64,000 nucleotides of DNA, from contig RMBW01000027.1 of assembly GCA_004009845.1 (NCBI GenBank), positions 186,001 to 250,000 on the forward strand, written 5' to 3'. Under the pieces are notes generated by a model. That model was not told the origin of the DNA and did no database searches. It was given only the letters and a program-made list of their open reading frames with translations. This DNA comes from Davidsoniella eucalypti (Eukaryota > Ascomycota > Sordariomycetes > Microascales > Ceratocystidaceae). Shown here one piece after another: positions 1 through 11,227 of this stretch (position 1 is the stretch's first letter; every line of letters begins with the position of its first letter). A program made the position numbers and the translations under genes.

Positions 1-776
1 CGCATGAAGGGAATCGACTGGCCATCCTCCATATCATAGTCCTTCTTGACATGCAGCCAGGTATCGCTCTTGGCAGCAAATAGATAATTCCGGCGTTCAG
101 CCTCGTGTAGCGGCCCGACGCCCTGGGACCAATCATCCCCGAAGAAGCCGTGTAAAACACCGGGAACATCGAATCCAGTCGCGACCAGACGGCGGATGTA
201 CGGCACCAGTGCTACGTACGGCCCAACCATGGCGGGAGCCGTCGAGGGTGAGCCGCTGCCACCCATGACTCCGGGACCGGGAGAGGCCGATGGGCCGCGC
301 ATGGTTTGTGTGGACGAGACAATCTGTTGGGGGCGCTGGAAAGGTAGCTGGATGTTGACAAAAGCGGCTACGGCCTGCACTGGACTGGTATATTGCGCAA
401 CATCCAGGAAGTAGCGGACGCACGACTGGAATTTCGGATGCCAGTCAAAGATGTCGCCGCTGCCTAGAATGGGCTGTAGATTTTGGACAGTTAGAAGCTA
501 TAAGCAAGAAGAGAGGATGGAGGTTGCATGAGGGGTTCAAAAGGTAACTGCCTGTAACATCGGCACTTTGTTGATCTGAAGTTGGCCAAGTCCGAGGTCG
601 TTCCTTCCTATTTTGACGTGATACAGGGCTGTCATCTTTGACAGCTATCAGCCACAAACAAGCAGTTGCCATTTTACCGCAACAGTGAAAACAATATTTA
701 TCGTTGGAGAAACAAGAGAAAGAGACTTGGTGTAACATACCTGGAATGAAGGTTGGGCTGAGTTGGCAGAAGCCAT
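1..776 (-). CDS. Conserved fungal protein of the 'ilp apoptosis inhibitor' annotation group (5' part only)
   Basis: This gene runs off the left edge, so only its N-terminal part is present. Coding exons are 741-776 and 473 down to beyond base 1. The 267-nt intron has a GTATGT donor, a CTAAC branch site and a CTACAG acceptor. The first exon gives MASANSAQPSFQ and splices in phase 0 to PILGSGDIFDWHPKFQSC. Visible landmarks are the GSGDIFDWHPKFQSCVRYF segment, an NIQLPFQ segment, a Ser/Gly/Pro-rich linker, then LVPYIRRLVATGFDVPGVLH, GFFGDDW and ERRNYLFAAKS. I recall this order of motifs from a Pezizomycotina family that databases often label as an 'ilp' apoptosis inhibitor. That label is weakly founded and I would not infer a function from it. 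No membrane segment or signal peptide is visible. Confidence 0.75.
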
Positions 777-2240
777 GGCGAGCCGTGAAAGCAAGATGAA
801 GGTTATAGAAATGGATTATTAAGATAATGCCACCGAGTGAGGGAAGGTTCTTGTGTTGCGTTTAACAGAAGAGCATGTGGCCAGAGGAAGTAAGATAATG
901 AGGGAGTGGAGTCGATAGATGTAGTAGAAGTAAGGTGCTGTGGAATGGCTATTCGATGGAAGTTTATATATGTAATGGAACTGTCTTTGAGAAACTATGG
1001 TTATATATGAGAGTTGGCAAGTGATATATGTTGGCGACGTGTTAGAATTTAGAGGTAGGGACGAGTGTATATATATGTGTAGTTGTCTTTTTTTGATTCG
1101 AAATGTTCAAAGATATTTATATGTCCGTATCATGGATATAAAAAGGTAGTGTTAGTTAGCGTGTAAGTGACAGGGTTAGACAACCAGTCGTCTAGATGTA
1201 ATGCAGAGTGAACAGGTAGATGTGTAAATAGACGCAAGGAGTTAGGGCTTAGAACGGCCTAGAAGAAGCGGATGTATGAGGAGCAAGAGGGGAATGAAAA
1301 GCCGGAGCAAAGGCTAGAAGAGATAACGACAGTATGCAATATCTTATGTTATTCTTTCGTATGAGTGGCCCGATAGAGGAAAATCGAAGGACGTCGAAGA
1401 ATATTTCTGTTAGACTATGTAAGCCTGAGTCGTAGGTTTCCCAGAGGGAACAAAGCCAGCTGAAGTGAACACAGATTGAGGAACAGAATCTGCGAGGAGA
1501 AACAGCGTTCAAAGTGATCGACGGCAGGATAAAGATATAAAAAAAAGGGATAAAATAGGCCAGAGTGCTTATAAGAAAAAAAAGAAGAAAAAAGGGTTAA
1601 AAGAAAAAAAATATAGATGTTCGGAAATGCAACTGACTGTGCTGCGAAATTTCAAGTAGCGTATTTGTAGGTAATTGCTAAGGTCTAGGATGAGTAGAAG
1701 CTTCAAGCAAACAGCGAGGGTCTTTAGTTAGATCCGTTTTTGTTTGTTTTAGGTAATATCGAAAATAGAGCCGTAGTCGTCTTAGTTATCTTGCGTTCAT
1801 TGAATATTGAGATCTTGAGCTACAATAAGCACAAATGAAGTCAGAAATCGAGCTAGCTTCGGCGTGAGTTTCTCGAGACTAGAGAGAATCTAACTGGATA
1901 AGGGCTGGTTAGTTATTTCAAGCATGTATGTAGATAGACATGAGAGAGGAATCTTTAAAGAAATTGGAGGAAAAGAGGGATTATCTTCTTGCTGTCACTA
2001 AAAAGGGCCCAGGAGCACTACTAGTTCAAACTAGTGTAGCTTAATCAAGAAGAAGACCCGGACTGTGATCGGAAGTCAAACTGGCTAGTAATTCTCACAA
2101 CGCAAGGCTCTCTTGGCATAACGAGATACTACCAGCGGCAATCAAAGGTAGCAAGCTGACCGGCCGGAGGATCGCATCTCAGCGGACAAGAAGTAGAATG
2201 TAGCCATTGTCAAGCGGAGCCTGTCAGGCTAGAGGGAAGA
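777..2240. other. Upstream region of the left-edge gene
   Basis: No supportable coding region. Long purine-rich runs on this strand (for example 1540-1620) are pyrimidine tracts on the minus strand, as is common in promoters and 5' leaders of fungal genes. This region most likely carries the promoter of the minus-strand gene ending at 776. A short palindromic pair ACTAGT/ACTAGT lies near 2020-2036. Confidence 0.4.
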
Positions 2241-5200
2241 CCCTATTTTATTTCTGGTTGTATGTATTGAGTGCTGGCTTACCTTGGGAAAGATCTAGGG
2301 CAAAGGGTAGACCAGCCGGCGGAAACGGACAGTATGTTAATACTTAGTCTTGAACTGATGAAAACTAAAGTCGAGAAAGGGCAGAAGCCGAAGCAGAAAA
2401 GGGCCTTTGCTCTGCGTAGGAGCTTGTCACAGGAGGGGCAAGCTAAGCAGTACAACAACAATTCGGTAATAGAAAAGATTCAAATAGCGATGAGAAGGTT
2501 GGAGAATAAAAACCAAAGAAATCAGACGGACACGAGGGTGAAGAACGGAAACTCGAGGAGGGGGAGAGGCCGGATATATTTATCATATATGGCACTATGC
2601 TACAGGCTGGCATGGTTTTTTTTTTTTTGGTCAAGTCATGATAATGCCAAGGCAAGGGAGGTACAATTTGGCAGAATAGTCAGGTATAGTTTTTGTTGGC
2701 AAGGGAAGAAAAAAGACTAAAAAGAAAAAGCTTCGGTCACAATCAGGAGCTGTCAGGACAAGAAAAGATGATGTATAAATTTTCATTTTTTTTTTCATTC
2801 TCTATACCACAAAAATTCAGCAATTATGAAGAAAAATAATCAAACAACTATTACCGAGCCCCGGAACGGCATAGACGGGCAGACAAACAAGCAAGACATT
2901 AAACCAGTTAGATAGAACTAGAGACTATCCCCCTCCTCTGCCTCATTGCCCTTCCGATCAGACAGAAAAAGAAACGGACACATGCAGTGCCAGATCCAAG
3001 CTTTTGTTATTCGAGCTAACGAGTACGATGACAAGATTCATTAGTGGCAGGTTGTTATGTATATATGTATGTACATGTACATTCTAAGCCGCATCTAGTG
3101 TTAGATCGTTGATATTAATATTATTCGATGCCGATATTTGACACTCAAGCAGATGGAACTTGTCGTGGTTTATATAGGACAACTCCAGAGCACAGATCAG
3201 TGCACGAACCTTCAACGAGAAAATATAGATACTATATAACTAAAATAAAAATAAAAAAGCAACGCGTAGATAAATTAGCGATATATCATGGATTTATCGG
3301 TGAATTTAGCTATTTAGAGACAAGCCACTCATAAAGATGTAATAACAAACATGACATTATTTTCTTTTCACAATACAAGTCCCAGCTTTCTAGGATATTC
3401 AAGGTTGTCTCGCTTTTAGTAAAGCGCTGTGTTTTTCAGCCTGTCTGGGATCAAATATACTGACGTGAAGTACCTACACTTATCATGTCTATAATTGTAT
3501 CTTGCTATCGGCGAGAGCAATATTGAGTACTTATGCCGCCAGCCGTTAAGAATCACGCAGAAAATTCAGGCTGCGCAATGCGCTTTGTTGACAGGCGGTT
3601 GGATTCTAGACTTCGGACAAAAGGCATATGTATCTTACTAGAGATAAGACAACATTTGAGAATATGCCATATATGCGCCCAACAATTTGACACACATTAA
3701 TGTGAATCCACATGCACTTCTTATGAGTTACTATATGTTTCTTAGACAAGATTTGAGTCGTTTAGTGTAATCAAGCTTTTTTTTAGTGACATTTACATTT
3801 ACATTTTTTACATTTATATATAAAGAAGTTCTTGTTCTTAGCTAGCTTGACTGGTTTCGCTTGTTGTCGTTTGTCTACCGCTTTATTTTCCATCTATCTC
3901 TTTCGATCTATCAAATCTGCAGGCTCAACCTTGACATATGCATGCTAACTGCATGTAAAGTTGACCTAAGACGTAAAATGCAACCCTCCAGGTTCAAATA
4001 GAAGAATACAGCCGTCGTCACAGTTACTACGTCATGCCCAGGTGTATGTATTCCTCCGCAGAAATACTAGTGTTATTCGTCGTCGTCTTAGTATTCTTTT
4101 CGTTAGCTGGCTGAAGTTTGAAGGAAAGAAAAACTCAGGGATGCTGGTTGCATTGCTGTGGCTTAGGATGCAGCATCCGGCAACTGCCATTTTTTGACTT
4201 TGTCCCGACTTCGACCTCGACCTCGACCTCGGCTTCCTTCACGTCTGATGTTTCTTCGAGGGAGGGAGACACCTTAACAATATAGTTATTGCACCGTCTA
4301 GAAAGGGCTATAAACATGCAAGTTCTGGATGGAGATAGTTGCTCATTACGAAAAACCTTCACAAATGCCTCATCATTAATTCTCCTTCTCACACACGTCT
4401 ATCGTCGAATAAACTAAGCACGAAGCGGCAGTGCGAATCCCGCAGATCGGAATTGAATCAAACTTGTCACTTAAGACGGTGAAAATATGATTAAATTACA
4501 GATAATATATCGTTGTTTTCAAAGTTTGGTTCAATCAGAGACAAAAAAATGGTAAAAACGTAAGCAAAATAGGTTGAAATCGACTGATACAGCTGAACTT
4601 TCCCGTCTATACTGTATATAAAATCTTTCATTTATTTTTTCCAGCGACAACTCGGGAAAAACAAACCAGGTTCCCAGAATTCGGTTATCGGACCGGCCTC
4701 TTAGAATCCCGCTGTTTTATTGACTATTATTGGGTAGTATTTTTTCGGGAGAATCGCTATTAAGTATAGTTAAATGTGACTGCAAACAAAACAAGCGGTT
4801 GAATTTATTTGTACGCTTAATTCATGCTTGCTTCATGTCGAGCTCCCTGATCTTTTCCCTGGACTGCCGATCCGGGGATAGCTTCATCTTTAGTCATGAT
4901 TTCTCATGGGTTCTTCAACGTAGAAGGGGGGGAGAGAGAAAGAAAGAGACAAAAAGCATACCATTTTATGATCCCAGTGTCGGTCCCCGTGCCGAGAAAG
5001 CACTGGCCCAAAGACGATACTGGAGACTTGGCTGGCTATCTTTTATCAGCAGAAGATAAATACATATATATGAGATAACTTAAAGCAGAATAGCGGCTAA
5101 TGGATGCCCCGAACAGGGTTTGCACAGGCAACATCATGCGCCGCAACACCTTCGGGCGGAAACAGTCATCTTTATCTATCGACGACAAGTGAATATTGGC

Positions 5201-5800
5201 TCACTAGTATAACAGTGGCTATCACTTGCCTGATGCTAGGCAATTCCTAGGCTAGAACTATTTGTAAGTTGGAATTAGACAGTGGCTGCAGCTTCTACAG
5301 ATGGCCTGTGTGCATAGCGTCCCTTAAGTCTCTATGGATTTCTGCTTGCCTTGGCTTGACAAGACATGCATGTGTCTTTAACGGTCTTACCTGACAAGTC
5401 GTTGGAGTTGCATTTCTACAAAAAAAAGAACATAACGTATGTGTACGCTAAAGCTACAGAGGCACCGCATCATCATAACGTAGGGTTTACGTAGTTGTAT
5501 ACATATATGCAGACACCAGGCAGATTCAAGGGCTATCTATCTATTACACTGCCTACATATCCAGCTAGAAAAGTCTTGCGCGTTTCTGTATCTTTTCTGC
5601 ATCTTTTTCTCTATAGGCATCTATATAACTCGGTCGAGATTGTTCACATCAAAATATTGCGTGGCGCAACTTCGTAACTAGTACTTGCTTATACGCTTGA
5701 AATATTTTGCATAGACCGACTTACACAATGTCATTCAGCCACACATCCCACCCAGCAAATGCACATGAAAAATGTCGTTGCAGCTTTCTTCAAGGTTGAT
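2241..5800. other. Gene-free AT-rich stretch
   Basis: Open frames here are short and lack recognisable motifs, splice signals in series, or biased codon use. A six-base repeat TCGACC occurs a few times near 4209-4231. A T-run sits near 2618-2628. I see no gene, tRNA or complete mobile element. Confidence 0.4.
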
Positions 5801-7900
5801 TATCGGCTATCAGGTGCCTATATCAGGTGCCTACACTCAGGTAACGAACTATAGGGCTGTCCAACTAAGACGCCTACTTTTGTAGCCTCGTCCGTTACGA
5901 GTCCACTCACACTATATCAACCTTTTATGCCGTGGGCTTCTCAAGCCCTGATAAAACTCGGAGTGTTGCCTCTATCGGCTTGCGCTCCTTGGCGTCTATT
6001 TGTCTTTGATGCGTTGTTTTATAATAGTTGCTGTCTACCTCCCCGACAAAGCATATACCAGGAGCTATTAAGACGCCAATGGGGTTTAAAACAATAAATC
6101 ACAAAACACCGCCTGAGGCTATGGGATATTGGTCCTGTTCTTTTAATGGTTTGGTGGGATAGCTCCAGTCAGCGTTGCTACTACCTATGGATTAGACGGC
6201 GCCAGTACCTAGCAAGTATAGAAAGCTCGGTGAAAAAGACATCAACATATACATACCTGCCGTCTCTATTGTGACTATCTGATAGGGCTTATCTGCTGTA
6301 TTTTTCCTTTAGTTTCACTTCTCATTTGCTCGGACTATTCTCCTCGTTCGTATGCACCCTTTTTGGGGGCTTGTTTTTATACCGAGACCAGTTTGAGTTT
6401 GGTTGCCGGCAGTGACTTGTGCTTGATCATTTTCTCCAATATGCTTCTACAATAGAAGAAACATATAGAATACGTAACTATCAACTTCTGATTTGCCGTA
6501 AGGTCCCAATAGAAAGTGGTTGCTATGTAGGCAGAATTCCGCCTAGTTCCAAAGTGAACCTTGTCTAACTTTACATTATTAGTCTTCAATGGCAAGAAAC
6601 CCTTAACAAGGGCCCTCCAGTAGTATATGCTTAAATTAGCAGCAACAAAGCACAAACCTCGAAGCCAGCAAGATCAGACTAGTTTACTAGTGCCACTTGT
6701 TATACTATGGCCTTAAGATCTACTCTATATTATCAGCGCTTTTTGAGCTTACCCAGATTGCTGGGCCCAGCCGTTTCTCTACATACATACTTATGTTGTA
6801 CATTCATATACTAAAAAGTCCCCAAAGTACATCCGTAGCATGTCTAATGTACACCTAACTACACACTACAATGCATTGTATTGCATTGCTGCTTTTCTTT
6901 TCTTCTTTTGTCGCTCTATGTGTGGCCGCCTTGAGCTACTTACATTAGTCTTGGCTTGTCAGGCATCGACATGTATATTGGAGAGTATTTATAGCGAAGA
7001 AGGTAGTATCAAAACAGGCGATGCCGCAAGCATCACGCTAGCCCAAAGGGAGTGCCGGTGGAGTTCGTTTTAACTCGGGAAGAAGGGAGAATGAATAATT
7101 AAAGAAAAAAGAATGAAGAAAAAAAAAGGGCAGAATATCAGTGACGTGATGTTTAACTTTGGTAGCGACATAACTATGACTTCTATTTTTCCTCAATTTA
7201 TCAAACAAGACTAGATAGTCAGATCCAAAGCAACGCTTGGGGCTTCGTCTCATGCATCGCTGCCCGGATGGATAGCTGAAAGTCAGCCAAGAAATCATCG
7301 CCGAGTACGAAAAGACCTTCCGATTGTCACTGCTTATTCCTCACATCATACATATCGTCTTTTCTTCGTCGTTAGCTTCCCTTGCCATTAAGATCCCAAA
7401 TCTTGACACAACCCCAACTGCATCTTCCAGGCCTTTCTTGATCCGCCCGGAAATGCCGTTGATCCGGACTGTGCAGGCGCCTGATTGCGGCCCGGGTCTA
7501 GGTCCGGGGCACTCATAATAACGACACGATGTTTGGAATTCATGTACTTCCGCATCATGTACCGGTACTTTGTGCTATATAGGTCGGTGACTTGGAAACG
7601 GAATTATGCCATCATCGGCCTTCATCTATTCATGCTCATCAAACTACCAAACAAGTATATGTTCTTGTTTAGCTCGTTACAGACTTCTATGTAGAATCGC
7701 TTACACTTCACCTAATGGAGCGACCGCCTCGATATTCTCTAGATTAAGCACTAATGAATCCCCCCACGATGAGACTCAACAACGCACGCACTTTCTGTTG
7801 GTGCCGTCACGAAGACCACAAAGCAACTAGCAGAAACTATCGAACAACATGGCCCACAATGCTATCTAGCAGCTATATCAGGTGTTCGAGAGGAAGAGAA
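5801..7900 (-). other. Possible decayed coding fragments
   Basis: Several minus-strand stretches read like protein but are broken by stops and frame changes. Examples are a 92-codon frame at 6377-6655, a short frame near 5900-6080 containing FVGEVDSNYYKTTHQRQIDA, and a frame near 7480-7690 containing RFYIEVCNELNKNIYLFGSL. I do not recognise the family. The pattern fits one or more old pseudogenes, or chance frames in non-coding DNA; I cannot decide which by eye. Confidence 0.2.
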
Positions 7901-9683
7901 GATGAAGCAAGTTCCTCGTAGGGGTTGAGGCTCTGGTGACTTACAAACACAGTATCATTCCCCAAAATAGTCTGCGTCGGTGCTTCTGGTGTAAACTGAT
8001 AGACTTATATTTCAACCCTAATGGTATTGCCATCATCGTTTCTATACAAATGTAGAAGACGTAGTTGAAAAGGATTCATTCATATCCTTGACTGCCAATC
8101 TCTATATCAGCTCATGTACTTTCAAGCCTCTTACTCAAACATACCAGGTAGTCAGCATCTAGCACGGTCAGTTATACGGCTCCTAGTTCAGCCACCGAGT
8201 AATCTCTAGCTAAATAGATGCTTTTTGAAATAAGCTGTGATAGGCAATGTACGATATGTGAATATGTAGCCAAAGCTGAAATCTAGCCTTGACGGCAAGA
8301 ATCAGAACCACGGAAAATAACCAACAAAATGGAGCGTTTCCGCCACCCACGTTTTCTAATCACGCGGTATTTTTCTATCATCTTATTGTTGTTTTCATCT
8401 TGGTATACCACTGAGATATGTCCTACGTAGTATGGAAAGTTTTCTATAAGCCGCTTATATCATGGAAAATGAAATAGAAAAGACTAGAAATGAAGAAACA
8501 CTGTGTGACTTAGGGCTTGGATTTTCCATCCTTCTCTCACCTGATACAAGACTCAGCTTGACTTGTGGAGTATCTCCGAAAGAAATGCCATGAGACAAAC
8601 AAACACCGTAGGGACGATCAGTCTCTATTCAGCACCCTAACATCAATGTAGTCCATTTACCGGAAACACCTCTAGCCTCACGATAGCTACTATATCAGGA
8701 ACATTATCACATGAAAGAAACTTACACTCTAAGGCAACACTGGCCACTCCCTCGATAGAAAGGGGTATGGAGGGACTCCCAGCTGCTTGGTCCCGTCTCA
8801 GCTATCCCCTTGAGCTGAAGATGATTCCCCCGGAGCCAAATTTCCCGTTAGTGAATATCGAAGGGCCATGGACAAGATAGGCAGAAGCTGTAATGAGCAT
8901 GGTTACATGACGATACCTATCACCACCTACTTGCTATCTCCGTTTCTCCGGCAGTCTCGCCAGATCACACAAACTTATCGATATATCTGTGGGTAGTTTG
9001 TACGACTGATGCCAGGAATTAGTTGCTTGAGCAAGGCAAAGAAGACCTACCTAGGACTTATCCAGGATTCAAGCCATGTAAATAAGTGGTACCACTGCTT
9101 GCCAGTTCTTTTTGGCTCTCGAGATTGACGAAAGCTGAGTGGTGTCTAAAAGTAGCGAACCCGGCCATCTTCAAGGAGAAGCATTACCTCAAGTGCTGAT
9201 CGCTTACATTCAGCTTGACATCGATGATTGGCAACAGCTGTTTTAGCTTAGGGTAGTAATATACTCGGTGCATAAAAAGAACTCGTAAGATACATACATT
9301 ATGAGTTAACTACTGTTTGCTCAGCTATCATGTCTCATGGATCTGACAAGAAAAGACCACTCTTATAGTCACGTTACACAACTGATAGACGTTTTATTTC
9401 CAATTGGTCCGAACAATACTCAAGGTAGTTGCAACTTTACGGTTGACTGCTCAAACATATCCGGCTGATAAGCTTTCAATATTTGTATTTATGTCTATTA
9501 TTTAGAGTCTACCACGGCCATTTAACCCCACAAAAGTAGTAGACTGATATTATCTTCCAAACAACTCTCCAGCAACTGTAGATACGTAGTTTTAGAGCGT
9601 CCCCATGATATCTTGCCAGCCAATTCCCCCCCAAAAACACGGAGATATATAGACTCATCTATCACACAAATTCTCATGGACAA
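7901..9683. other. Gene-free stretch before the tRNA
   Basis: No coding region I can support. Base composition is mixed. A few stop-broken minus-strand frames occur near 9080-9240. No repeat or element boundary was recognised. Confidence 0.35.
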
Positions 9684-9766
9684 GCCTTCATAGCTCAGTT
9701 GGCAGAGCGCGACACTAGTACGAAACGGCAATGTCGAGGTCAGCGGTTCAAATCCGCTTGAAGGCA
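9684..9766 (+). tRNA. tRNA-Thr (anticodon AGT) with a 10-nt intron
   Basis: All arms are visible. The 7-bp acceptor stem GCCTTCA/TGAAGGC is perfectly paired (9684-9690 with 9759-9765), with discriminator A at 9766. The D stem is GCTC/GAGC around loop AGTTGGCA. The anticodon stem CGACA/TGTCG encloses a 17-nt loop. Taking the canonical insertion point after base 37, the mature loop is CTAGTAA with anticodon AGT (9717-9719) after the conserved T33, and the intron is 9721-9730. The T arm is AGCGG TTCAAAT CCGCT. It decodes ACU, and ACC/ACA by inosine wobble. CCA is not encoded, as expected for a nuclear gene. It stands alone, far from any protein gene. Confidence 0.93.
9691..9755 (+). promoter_or_regulatory. 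Internal RNA polymerase III A and B boxes of the tRNA gene
   Basis: The A box TAGCTCAGTTGG lies at 9691-9702. The B box GGTTCAAATCC lies at 9745-9755 and matches the consensus at every conserved position. The 10-nt intron lies between them. Confidence 0.85.
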
Positions 9767-9790
9767 ATAGATCATCACGAAGACGATATC

Positions 9791-9795
9791 TTTTT
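9791..9795 (+). terminator. Pol III oligo-T terminator
   Basis: A run of five T residues lies 25 nt past the tRNA 3' end. This is the usual signal for Pol III termination. Confidence 0.7.
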
Positions 9796-11227
9796 GACTA
9801 TTTGACATGTTTTTTGTGATTGGTTTCAGGTTGAACCATATATAATATGAACGGGCCATGGATTCTGAGTTGCTTCTCTATCTTACTTCTCCATTCTTTC
9901 TTTTTTGATAAATTGTTTCCCTACCAAGCGTAGACCAACTTAAAAAGCGAAGATCAAACAAAAGCTTATAGTTCATCTTATGTACAACAGCTTTGTTTCT
10001 TAGATAATTCTCGTTCATCTGACGTTGGGCGTTGATATGCGGCCGCGGCGACGAACGAGCCATATTGTGGTTCTTGCGTGTATCAGCTTCACACAAAATA
10101 CAAAGAGGCAAAGCGTTAGCTATCATTCACTCATCCTCTTGTCCCCTCTACGGAGCTGAATGCTGAAACATTCCTCTCTCAAGATGAGGTAGGGACTTGT
10201 GCGGATAAACGACACTCTTTAGGCAGAATAAGACATCTGGCCTGCGTATATGCTTATCAACCTAAGCTTCGGGGACCTCCTTCGATATGGTGGTGATATG
10301 TACATCATTTCGAGAACTTCGTCCCGGTGCACCTCATCTGCTCAGCCACCAGCTTGTCTTGTTGGTAAAAGAGAGATAAAAAGCCAAGAGATAATCATCA
10401 GACTATAACGTTCTCTTGAGACTGATACCAGCCGACGATCTACACATGAGAGGCCACCATCAATCTGCATTTTCGTCGATGTGCCCAACTCCGAGACTTG
10501 GGGGCAGAAAACAGAGCAACCTGCGAAGTTGTCATCAACTCATGCCCGGACATGATAGTGTAGTCAGACTCGGATTATGTATCTGTTAAAGCAGTTGATG
10601 TAGTATTGAGCTGGTAGGCAATGATGTCATGTAAGATGAGAAGTAACAGAGAAAATGAAAATTGCCATTCGCCGTTCTATTACCGTTAGAGAAAAGAAAA
10701 GCCCCCCCAAAAAAGAAGCAAAGCCCCGATCTAGTCTAGAAATATGTATGAGGAAAAAAAAAAAAGAAAAGAAACAAAGATACAGGTACATATCTTGCGT
10801 TTTTGATGGACATATTATCATCCACGGTACCTTGAATAGTTTAGAGGCCCTTTCTTCCATTAGTCTGAAAATATTGGGAAACAGCCAGATTGGTGAAGCC
10901 AGGAGATACATAAAGATTTACAAAGAGATGGCCGGCGTTGCTGATAAATGTTTGGATGATGTGGTTTGACGTGCGTTCGTTTATGGCGAATGAATAACAG
11001 AAATAAAGTAAGAATCTGGCTCGAGCACGGAAGAGCTTTTGATTGTATATTGGTTGTGTATGGATAGTTGGTGAATTTCGGTGATGAGAAGAAATGTGTG
11101 GAGAATTAGTGGAAGTAGCAATGAAGGCTATGAGAATGGATATATAGAGTAGACTGTGTGCAGGCCAGATTATATTAGTGAGGTTTTGAGGTGGTAAAAT
11201 GGCATTATCGTCGTGGTTATTGTTGTT
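9796..11227. other. Intergenic region downstream of SET1
   Basis: No gene seen. It lies on the 3' side of the minus-strand SET1 gene and will include its 3' UTR next to 11,228. A lysine-rich open frame near 10,655-10,969 is a product of A-runs and has no recognisable features. Confidence 0.4.

Noticed and set aside
2271..2720. 149-codon plus-strand open frame
   Set aside because: Lysine/arginine-rich from A-rich DNA, no family motif, no conserved neighbour relation; likely chance.
9522..9767. Minus-strand 81-codon open frame containing PSSGFEPLTSTLPF
   Set aside because: Its N-terminal part is the antisense of the tRNA-Thr gene. Such frames are a well-known source of false protein calls.
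10655..10969. 104-codon lysine-rich plus-strand frame
   Set aside because: Driven by an A-run; no conserved features.
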